Of a stretch of DNA of 64,000 nucleotides, positions 56,134 to 64,000 are shown piece by piece (positions within the stretch are counted from its first letter, which is position 1; every line of letters begins with the position of its first letter). The notes beneath the pieces were generated by a model. That model was not told the origin of the DNA and did no database searches. It was given only the letters and a program-made list of their open reading frames with translations. The DNA is from Aquarana catesbeiana (Eukaryota > Chordata > Amphibia > Anura > Ranidae). The translations under genes were made by a program, and so were the position numbers. Where the stretch lies: NCBI RefSeq assembly GCF_042186555.1, contig NC_133328.1:354110250-354174249 (forward strand), read 5' to 3'.

Positions 56134-57760
56134 ACTCAAATGTTATACGCCCCATGGTATGAATGTGGAGTGGGACCTTAATTGCTTTATCAACCAGGCC
56201 TAAGTGCATTTAATAACTGTCCCACTCCCCCTCCATACCCCATTCAGCATATATTCTCTCTGTTACTGTTCTCAGCAGTGAATGACCCAACATTGCTCTT
56301 ATATTGAGTTTCCTTAATACTGTTTCTGTCAACTAAGACTCTGGGATTGAAGTATTGATACACAATCTCGTATACTGCGTATGGTGTGGTTAACAATCTA
56401 GTGTGTTGCACAAAACATACGCTATCAAACATAGTTAGGCACGTTTATTATTACCATCATTTACCTATCAATTTAAACATTTACATTTTGGATATCATCT
56501 ATTCCATGCTCAGGTTGTTTTATGACTCTCTTTGCCGTTTACTATGAGATTTATCTTCTAACCAGAGTTTTAACCATGTTTTGATGTGCAAATTTATTTA
56601 TTGTCTCCATTCAGTTTTATTTTCCCACCGAAAGTTGAACATACCCCAGAGGGTGTCACCTCATATTTTTGACACACCGCCCAGCCATCATGTCAGTGGC
56701 GTTGTGCATTCCGATGCTTCGGATATGCGCACATGTTATGTCTGACGCCGGGCTATGTGAAATCCTTCCTTGGGTACAGTTCTTTGATCACTGTGTCCCA
56801 TTGGTCGGAACACGCCACATGACTTTAGTTCACATTGAGGCTTGGATCCTTTTAACATATATCTGGCCTCTTTTTTAGTCGGTCATGTGACCTAGATGTC
56901 ACATGACCGCACCACAAGGTTTCACCATCCTATAAGTGACTCTGGATTGGGAAATCTCTCACGATACACCGCCCAGCTGTCTTGGCAGTGATGTTGCACA
57001 TCCCGATGCTTCAGGTCTGCACATGTATTACGTCCGATGCTGGGCTGTGTATAACTCTTCCTTGGGTACTGTTCTATGAATACCAGGCCTCATTGGTCCT
57101 AGCTTATCACATGATGGGAGTTCACATTGAGGCTTGGAACTCATGAACACATGTCCGGCTGTGTATAACCCTCCCTTAGGTACTGTTCTATGAATACCAG
57201 GCCTCATTTGTCCTAGCTTATCACATGGTGGGAGTTCACATTGAGGCTTGGAACTCATGAACACATGTCCGGCTGTGTATAACCCTCCCTTGGGTACTGT
57301 TCTATGAATACCAGGCCTCATTGGTCCTAGCTTATCATGTGATGGGAGTTCACATTGAGGCTTGGAACTCATGAACACATGTCCGGCCTCCTTTTCAGTT
57401 ACTGATAGAATTTAAACCCCTTTTTTCATTTCAAGCTCTTGTGTAACATATATTGATTTAGTTATATGTTATCTAGTGCCACCTAATAATTTGTTCATTT
57501 TGCCTGTGTCACTGGCCATCCAGTTGGTCGTCAGACTCCGCCCCCTCTGGCATATTAGTGTATATATTCAATGGCAATGTGAGTAGATACAGTTTTGCCC
57601 CAGTTGAAGACCCCTTAGTGTCAAAACCGGTCGGGCCAGCATTTCTTGTATTCCACATTGCTCTTATCCTATTTTGTTACTTGTTTTTTGTGATCACTTT
57701 TATTACCTTGGAGTCTACCATTTGACTTTTTTAATAAACCCAATTGGTTTTTGACCTGCA
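56134..57760 (+). other. Penelope 3' untranslated region
   Basis: Non-coding 3' part of the PLE. It mirrors 41700-41780 and 49234-51440 of the inverted arm and includes the 115-bp repeat array. The motif TTGAAGACCCC...AAAACCGGTCGG (57603-57634) resembles the hammerhead-like terminal motif of the palindromic insertion at 28035 but is more degenerate. A TATATATTC stretch lies just upstream (57560). Confidence 0.6.
57040..57390 (-). repeat. Three tandem ~115-bp repeats in the forward PLE arm
   Basis: Reverse complements of the units at 49966-50545, spaced ~117 bp (TGTATAACNCTTCCTTGGG near 57049, 57165 and 57282). The copy number differs between arms (three against five). Confidence 0.9.
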
Positions 57761-58322
57761 CCATTGGAGTCCTTCTCCTTTCCTCTGTTTTATATGATTA
57801 CTTCCTGGAGCCTTCATGGAACAGCTTCAGAGACGGCTATCAGGCTGGGGAGCACTTGGAGTCTGCACGGTTCAAGAGCCGAAGATATTACCTTGAACCA
57901 GGTCTCATTCATCTGTGTCCAGCACCCGAGCAACCTCCGATGAATACAGCACAAGATCCCAAGCTTGTTTGACCCCTCTGTCGTACGACATTCGGGGTCC
58001 ATCACAGCTGGTAAGAGTACCCATTTACTTTTCGAGTTTTGTTGTTATTGACTACAGACAAGCCTTACACCATTTTTCCAAGATTGGGACTACCTCCATC
58101 AGAGGGACATACCATTCAACACTCTTGTGGACACTTTTTTCACCTACTTACTGAGCTATATTTAGTCTAGCCAATATGTTTTGGTTTCACATTTAGTTTT
58201 TTACTTATACTTTTTAATAGCGCTACACTGTCACTGTATTATCTAATTTGAACTTTGTATGTTTGAGTGTTAGCAGCTTTTTCTCACCTACCCCATTATA
58301 GCGCAGTTCTTTCCTTCACCTC

Positions 58323-58461
58323 CACTTATGCCATGTTGTTTCCCGCCAGGCTTCGTGTGGTGGGAGACGACCGTACCCACTTTTTCGATACCGATATCAA
58401 GGCGGTTTTTGCCTGGTTGGACGACCGAGCTGCTCCCAATCGCCCACCACCAGGAGAGTGA
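58323..58461 (+). pseudogene. L1 ORF1 protein, C-terminal end
   Basis: After the 15-bp duplication the frame reads YAMLFPARLRVVGDDRTHFF, then a VFAWLDD end and a stop at 58461. This is the C-terminal domain of L1 ORF1p, which continues directly from 41203. It proves that the 17-kb block between is an insertion. Confidence 0.88.
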
Positions 58462-59246
58462 TACCTATGCTGGTCCTCCTAGCACGGCCGCGCTGAGGAT
58501 GTAAACCTTCTTCGTGCACGTTATTACTACAAAAGGCCCCAGACTGAGGTACAGTGTTATTGTCCCCTGTACAAACGCATTGGGAATAGTGGTACTTCTG
58601 CCCACTTAAAATCTGGACACCGGTTTCATCCCCCCTGGCTCTTATTCTGACTGGCAGAGAATCACTGCAGCCATCAAACCCCTTAGACTGCCTCGAGCCA
58701 TTCCCCGTTTGGATGCACAGTTTTTGGGCACACATCTTTATTCCTTGTTATTATCTTTTACAATGCTATCCTGTGCGCCTGATACTGGGGGCAGCCCCCC
58801 ACACTGTTGTTGGCTCTTCAGCGGATGTTCATCCCCCTAGTCGCGGGAGTCCCACTAGACCCCGCTGTTTCAATTCAGAAATGTATTGATACCAATGTAA
58901 CAAAAGTTATGTTTCCCTGGCCTATCTGGGCGCACACTTCCAGGGTGAAATTGAACCGAAGATGTGACATACCCAGCCAGGCCAGCGCAAGTGTTCCAGG
59001 TTGTTTCAAGTTTAATTACAAGTTAATCGTTCTTATACTTTTTATTCAGATGCATAACTTTATAAATCTGTATACAGGCAATGCTACTGATTGCAGACAC
59101 ACAGGGGCATGTTTCGCTCACGTTGATTATGGTTACTCAGCTCATGTCTCCCAGTTGTGTTGTGCACCCATGGTTCGGTTTTGGGACCGGAGGATGCAGG
59201 CTGGGAGACATGTCCATAAATTGTTTCCACTAGCATATCAACTTTA
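58462..59246 (+). other. L1 spacer between ORF1 and ORF2
   Basis: About 785 bp with only short broken frames. No motif is recognised. It is longer than a typical L1 inter-ORF spacer, so it may include decayed coding sequence. Confidence 0.5.
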
Positions 59247-59975
59247 AAATGTTTAACATGGAATTTCCAAGGCCTTAGAGCTAAACCCAAGCGAAATGTA
59301 GCCATGGCATATCTCAAAGCACAACACGCAGATATTATGGTATTGGTTGAAACCCATCTAACTGGTCAATTATTGCTATCTCTTAAAAAGCCATGGGTGG
59401 GTTGGGTGTATCAGGCCCCATACTCAGCTTACTCTAGAGGTATTGCGCTCCTAGTGGCCAAAACAGCACGATTTTTTCGGTTGTCACTGAGGTCTGATCC
59501 TCAGGGCAAGTTCCTGTTTATACATTGCAGGCTGAACGGACTGGAAATTCTGCTTCTTGCGATATATATCCCCCCTACATTGCAGTTCAGTGTTATTAAT
59601 GAGGGGCTGGCGTTCATGGCGCAATTCCCAATGATCCCGGTATTGTGGATGGGGGATTTTAATGCAATAATGGATAATAACTTAGACAGACTCTCCCAGA
59701 CATCCTCAACTGACTGTACACCCTCTCTTACGAGATTTGGGAAACTCATGAGTGAGATAGGGCTGGTGGATGCTTGGAGGCATTGTTACCCCACAGTTAA
59801 AGCTTTTACATGTTTTTCTGTGACACATAATACTATGTCACGTATTGATCTAATCCTGTTGTCTCATTCCCTGGTGCCGAGTCTAAAAGGAGCAGGTTTT
59901 TCCCCACGTATCCTCTCGGATCATGCCCCATGCTGGATAGAACTCCCCCTCCTCCTCTTATGCCTGGAGACTTAA
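59247..59975 (+). pseudogene. L1 ORF2 endonuclease domain
   Basis: The reading starts around CLTWNFQGLRAKPKRNVAMA (catalytic Asn in WNFQG) and continues with ADIMVLVETHL (catalytic Glu), WMGDFNAIMDNNLDRL (Asp and Asn), MSRIDLILLS and ILSDHAPCWIEL (His). All main APE-type endonuclease residues are visible. This enzyme nicks the target DNA. The frame ends at 59975 with a stop, then decayed sequence leads to the RT segment. Confidence 0.88.
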
Positions 59976-60172
59976 CCCCTTCTGGCTTTCGGTTGTCCCA
60001 GATTTAGATAATATGGGAGAGGAGTGGGAGTTCTTCTTTCAAACAAATGTAGGCTCAACCCCTTTTGATACTGTATGGGATGCTTTAAGACCCATACCCG
60101 CATGTTATTATCACAACATATAACTAGATATAAAAAACTTCCAACCAAGTTATTCAACAGGCTGAACAAGCA

Positions 60173-62323
60173 ATGACAGAGATAGAAAAAACTTTTTCAA
60201 ACAGCCCCTCTCCTGAGACAGCGAATATGGTAAAATTGCAAGCTCGCTTAGTGAACGGACTTCACTTTGAAAGGGCGGAAAGGAAAATATTTTACACTAA
60301 ACAGAAAGTGTATGAGTGTGGGGAACGTGCAGGGTGCCTGCTGGCCTACTTGGCCCACATGGAGCACAAATCGCCCACTGTAGTCGCCCTACAAGATAAT
60401 ACGGGCACCGTGATACAGGATCCAGACAAAGTGGCCGATGTGTTCTGCTCCTTTTACTCTTTCCTATACTCGTCCACCACAAACAACTCTAGACAGGAGA
60501 TAGCGGATTTCTTATCCACTGTGACTTTTAATCACTTGACCCCTACTCAAATAGAGATGCTGGAGGCCCCCATCACCAAGGATGACATTGCAGATGCAAT
60601 TTCTCACCTTGCCCCCTCAAAAGCCCCCGGGTCTGATGGTCTCCCCCTAGAATTTTATACTACCTATAGCGAGATATTAATTCCCAAGCTCCATGTGCTA
60701 TTTACACACATATTCAAATCAGGTTCCCTCCCTAAATCGATGAGTGAGGCATTTATTGTACTCATACCCAAACCAGGCAAAGTCCCGACACTTCCCAAAT
60801 CCTACCATCCCATTTCCCTACTACAATTGGACATAAAAATTTTGGTCAAGGTCCTGGCACTATGATTAAATAAGGTGATCCTGAATCTTATACATCCCGA
60901 CCAAACTGGGTTTATGCCTGCAAAAAACATGGCGTTTAATCTACGCAGGCTGTATATGAATTTGCAGGCCAGCCATGACCAGACAGATTCCAGAGTGGTG
61001 GTCTCCCTGGACGCCGCTAAAGCGTTCGATTCTGTAGAATGGGACTACCTCTGGGAATGTCTGGTCGGGTTTGGATTCGGGCCTAACTTTATCCATTGGA
61101 TTCAGCTTCTCTACCAGACTCCGAGTGCCAGGATCCTGGTCAATGGTAAAATCTTGGAGGATTTCCCGTTGGCCAGGGGCACATGACAGGGCTTTCCCCT
61201 CTCCCCTTTACTTTATGCCCTGGCGGTAGAACCTCTGGCAACATCGCTTTGTGAACACCCAGGGGTCAGGGATCTGAGCCGAAGACACCTGGTTGAAAAA
61301 ATCAGTTTATATGCGGACGATATGCTCCTGTACCTAGAAGATTCAGGACACTCTCTAATAACGGCCCTTGAAATTATAAAACAATTCGGGAACTACTCAG
61401 GACTACGGATTAATTGGGAGAAATCCCAGATCCTCCCTTTAGATATTGGGGCCCCATCGGAGATGCAGGCTTCTTCCCCTCTAATCCATGTTAGTGAGAT
61501 GAAATACCTAGGTATTACGATTACACGCTCTTCAGAGGATTATATTAGACTAAATTTGGAACCATTATTCACGGTCTTAAAGAATAAAACACAGATGTGG
61601 TCCAGATTACCTTTGGGAGTCATGGGTCGGGTAAACTTGACAAAAATGATTCTGCTACCCAAATTTCTGTATGTCCTATGGCACGTCCCAGTCTATATAC
61701 CCCTGAGCATATTTAAATCCTTGGAAGCCATTTTAAATACATTTGTGTGGGGCAAAACACGTCATAAATTGTCCTGGCAAGTGCTGAAGAACCCTACTGA
61801 TTTAGGGGGCACAGCGTTGCCAGACTTTAACTTATATTACTTGGCAGCACAATTGTCCCATTTTTTCCACCTAGACAAAGGAGACAAAGAATGGTATATG
61901 GCTCTAATAAGCTCTCAAGTTACGCGAACACACACTCACCCCTTCCAGCTCATTCTAAGAGACCTTGGCGAGGCCGGAAGTTTCGGTGACCGCAAGGGCC
62001 TGTTATATAATCACTGCAGGATATGGGCTGTAGTAAGACGTAAACTTAAACTCCCCTCAACACATAAACAGACACCACTATGGAATAATCCGTGCCTACC
62101 CGAGTTATTACACTTACCGGACCGTGATCTATGGATCACTAGTGGGGTGGTTTACTTAGCAGATATGTATAACGGAGATATTTTTAAATCATTCCAACAA
62201 CTGAAAGACGACTTCAGCCTTGACAACTTCATGCATTCCGATACCTCCAGCTCCGCCACGCTCTCCAAACCCAATTTCGTGAATCCCCTCCAAACCTGGA
62301 GCAATTGGATATCCTGGCCATGA
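60173..62323 (+). pseudogene. L1 ORF2 reverse transcriptase domain (frameshifted)
   Basis: Segments 60173-60865, 60875-61186 and 61322-62323 line up: APSKAPGSDGLPLEFYTTY, AFIVLIPKPGK, HPISLLQLDIKILVKVLAL (stop), IHPDQTGFMPAKN, VVSLDAAKAFDSVEWDYLW (first catalytic Asp), LARGT (stop) QGFPLSPLLYALAVEPLA, SLYADDMLLYL (YADD active site near 61313) and INWEKSQILPL, then the thumb. The YADD and motif order are L1/Tx1-type. Several stops and at least one frame change make it inactive. Confidence 0.9.
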
Positions 62324-62406
62324 TAAGTGGCTCTGACCATCAAAAATTGATTTCTATATTCTACTCCTGCCTTCAGCGTCCTACTGCGGTGGCGATAGCT
62401 TATTAG

Positions 62407-62859
62407 TTGAAGGACCGTTGGGTTGGAGATGTGAGTGAGATTGAGGAAGAGGAATGGGAGAAAGTCTTAGACGCTTGCAAAAAAGTTTCTCATAAGACTT
62501 CAGACCATCTCACACAATTATATATATTGCATAGGTCTTATCTGACCCCCTCGCGTTTAGCCAAATTTAGAGATAACTACAACCCAGTTTGCCCAAGATG
62601 CGCAGGATCCCATGGAACATTTTTTCATTTCCTATGGTCTTGTCCCATGATACAGGATTATTGGCCCCAGATCATTAAATTTATCCATGACAAAATGGGC
62701 TCCCCCCTAACATTGTGCCCTAAACAATGTTTATTGGGGGTGTTCCCAAATCCTGACTCTGATAAATTTCACCAAATGTTTTTACAAGAAATGCTGTTTA
62801 TCGCCAGATTACTCATTGCAAGGAAATGGCTTAGGGCGGCCCCACCTACTATTCGGTAA
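62407..62859 (+). pseudogene. L1 ORF2 C-terminal domain with Cys/His knuckle
   Basis: The frame includes LYILHRSYLTPSRLAKF and PVCPRCAGSHGTFFHFLWSC, a CxxC...H...C arrangement found at the C-terminus of L1 ORF2 proteins and needed for retrotransposition. It is separated from the RT segment by a stop near 62323-62404. Confidence 0.85.
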
Positions 62860-63218
62860 TGGATTGCCTCAATCAACCCTGTGCTGCCTTATAAAAAAGA
62901 AATTTATGCCCAGAGAGGATGCCCAACAAAGTACGGAAAGATCTGGGATGCTTAGCTGAATGAGGCATCCACCTGGGATGAACTAGATGACACTCCACCC
63001 GATTAAAATAAAGATAGAGAGCTAATATTACCCGTAGGTTGCTACAACTAAAGCTAAAAAAGGTGAACCGGTAATGTTTACATACTTATATATCCGTTCC
63101 ATAACCAAGATGTTATTTGTGTATAGAAGGCCCTTTTAAATTTGTCATCTGTATTGTTCTTAATTTACCTACTATTTGCATCACGAATATATTATCCTGT
63201 ATTTATGTACAACCTTTC

Positions 63219-63253
63219 AATAAAGAACGTCATTTGTAAAAAAAAAAAAAAAA
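63219..63253 (+). terminator. L1 polyadenylation signal and poly-A tail
   Basis: CAATAAAG at about 63218-63225 is followed ~12 bp later by an A-run (63238-63253), which ends the L1 and abuts the target duplication. Confidence 0.85.
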
Positions 63254-63602
63254 AATCACACTTTAATAATAAAAGTAAATAGAACAAACATAGGCAATAG
63301 TTCGGTAACCAGAATGGGTAATCAGCCAAGCCAGAAGGTCAGGGACCAGTGTAGTGAAACAGCAAGCAGGATCTGGAGCCAGAAGTGATGTCAGCCAAGC
63401 AAGTCTTGGAATGTAGGAGATAGTCTCTGTGATGTTGACCAAGGTGAAGGCAGAGATGCTCTGGGCTGGACGGCTTAAGTAGGTAGGACTGATGAGCAGG
63501 ATATAATCAACAGCTAAGTAACTGTGGAGAGATAGGAGCTGGCTATTAGCCGACAGCTGAGCGGCCAGCTCAGAGAAGGAAGGGCTGAGCTCGGCCATGA
63601 CA
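63254..63602 (-). mobile_element. Gypsy 3' LTR, inner part (right of L1 insertion)
   Basis: On the minus strand the LTR begins TGTCATGGCCGAGCTCAG at 63602 and runs to TTATTAAAGTGTGATT at ~63254. It continues on the other side of the L1 at 40305-40254 and ends TTTCTGACA. The purine tract GAGGAGGGGGTAC lies immediately 5' on the minus strand (63603-63620). Confidence 0.85.
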
Positions 63603-63613
63603 GTACCCCCTCC

Positions 63614-64000
63614 TCAACGACCCCTCCCCCTCGAAGGACCACCAGGCTTGAGGGGAAAATGTCTATGGAAATCACGGAGGAGGACAGGGGCATGAACATC
63701 CAAAGATGAGACCCAAGAGCGTTCCTCTGGACCATACCATTTCCAATGCACCAGGTACTGTATGCGCCCACGGAACCTACGGGAGTCAACAATGGACTGT
63801 ACTTCATACTCCTCATGGTTCTCAACCTGTACAGGGTGAGGATGTGGTACCAAGGTTGTAAAGCGGTTGCAGACCAAAGGTTTTAATAAGGAGACATGAA
63901 ATACATTCGAAATATGCATATTAGAAGGAAGATCTAATGCGTAAGCCACTGGGTTAATCCTACGAAGAATACGGAAAGGCCAATAAACCAAGGTGTGAAC
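63614..64000 (-). pseudogene. Gypsy pol C-terminus: integrase tail and chromodomain (partial)
   Basis: The minus-strand frame enters from the window edge (VYWPFRILRRINPVAYALDL, then SNMHISNVFHVSLLKP), the integrase C-terminal GPF/Y-type module of chromoviruses. A chromodomain follows: YEVQSIVDSRRFRGRIQYLVHWKWYGPEERSW. It ends in a basic tail before the purine tract and LTR. Chromodomains steer integration to marked chromatin. No frame damage is visible in this piece, but most of the gene is outside the window, so its status is unknown. Confidence 0.88.

Larger units (their letters stand above)
41204..58322. mobile_element. Penelope-like composite: inverted partial copy plus full-length copy
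   Basis: It is flanked by the 15-bp duplication CACTTATGCCATGTT (41189-41203 and 58323-58337) within L1 ORF1. The right part, 52690-58322 (+), is a near full-length PLE with ORF1a, ORF1b and RT-GIY-YIG. The left part (41204-52681, minus strand, minus the ERV and a MITE) is the 3' portion of the same element in opposite orientation. It is broken off in the RT and joined head to head at ~52685. The block CTACACTGTCACTGTATTATC occurs at ~52692 and ~58222 (and inverted at 41204), marking the terminal repeats. Confidence 0.9.
40306..63253 (+). mobile_element. L1-type LINE (full-length before insertions) inside the Gypsy LTR
   Basis: The element runs from GTTTGGGGGCGTGGCC at 40306 to a poly-A tail at 63238-63253, flanked by the 11-bp duplication AAATCACACTT. 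It carries ORF1 (40456-41171 plus 58323-58461) and ORF2 (59247-62859, several frames). A 17.1-kb Penelope composite is inserted in ORF1. Once nested insertions are removed it is about 5.8 kb, the expected size of an L1. It contains a 5' leader of ~150 bp and AATAAA at 63219. Confidence 0.9.

Overview
This 64 kb window is vertebrate genomic DNA made almost entirely of transposable elements. I see no host protein-coding gene, rRNA or tRNA. The mixture points to an anuran amphibian, probably a true frog (Ranidae): abundant TTAA-flanked elements whose ends read TTAACCACTT, hAT elements ending in TAGGGATGAGC, Tc1, L2 and L1 LINEs, several Penelope-like elements (PLEs), chromodomain Gypsy elements and a class I endogenous retrovirus. 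The organism call is an inference from recalled repeat families, not a database match.

Left part (1-22.3 kb). The window opens with two TTAA-family ends placed head to head around a TTAA (240-243), giving a 480-bp near-perfect palindrome. An array of about 391-bp units follows. A 4-kb TTAA element (2206-6174) carries the C-terminal cysteine-rich domain of a piggyBac transposase on the minus strand. Next is a complete 5.9-kb hAT transposon (6247-12161) with a perfect 8-bp target duplication and a four-piece BED-finger transposase on the minus strand. About 1.4 kb of featureless DNA follows. After it come a mariner-type element with a TTAA element nested inside (13611-14944), a Tc1 element (14955-19996) split by a minus-strand L2-like LINE, and three more short TTAA or MITE insertions.

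Middle part (22.3-40.2 kb). A second, older hAT copy of the same family (22294 to about 33650) acted as a landing pad. It is cut by a foldback (23399-24776), a mariner-type foldback (24998-25762), a giant inverted repeat of about 1.05-kb arms (26649-29354) and a direct 1.07-kb tandem duplication (29664-31764). The first, third and fourth of these have long target duplications, poly-T or tandem/inverted architectures typical of PLEs. To the right lies a 5'-truncated piggyBac element (about 33650-39442) whose decayed transposase sits in the same unit as a ~390-bp repeat array and a TTAA end. This ties the TTAA repeat family to piggyBac. A palindromic hAT MITE (35492-37660) interrupts it.

Right part (40.25-64 kb). 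This is a five-level nest. A minus-strand chromodomain Gypsy element runs off the right edge, and its 3' LTR is split by an L1. The L1 ORF1 is split by a PLE composite. The inverted arm of the PLE is split by a gamma-like ERV and, separately, by a Harbinger-type MITE. The ERV env is split by a solo LTR of Gypsy type. Target duplications at each step (11, 15, 4, 3 and 5 bp) give the order of events.

The most notable object is the PLE (52690-58322). Besides a fused reverse transcriptase and GIY-YIG endonuclease, it has an upstream coiled-coil-like ORF and an Arg/Gly-rich ORF. Its 659-codon RT reading frame has no ATG before codon 330, and it is preceded by a head-to-head inverted partial copy. 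None of the elements looks fully functional, although the hAT at 6247-12161 and the LTRs of the ERV look young.
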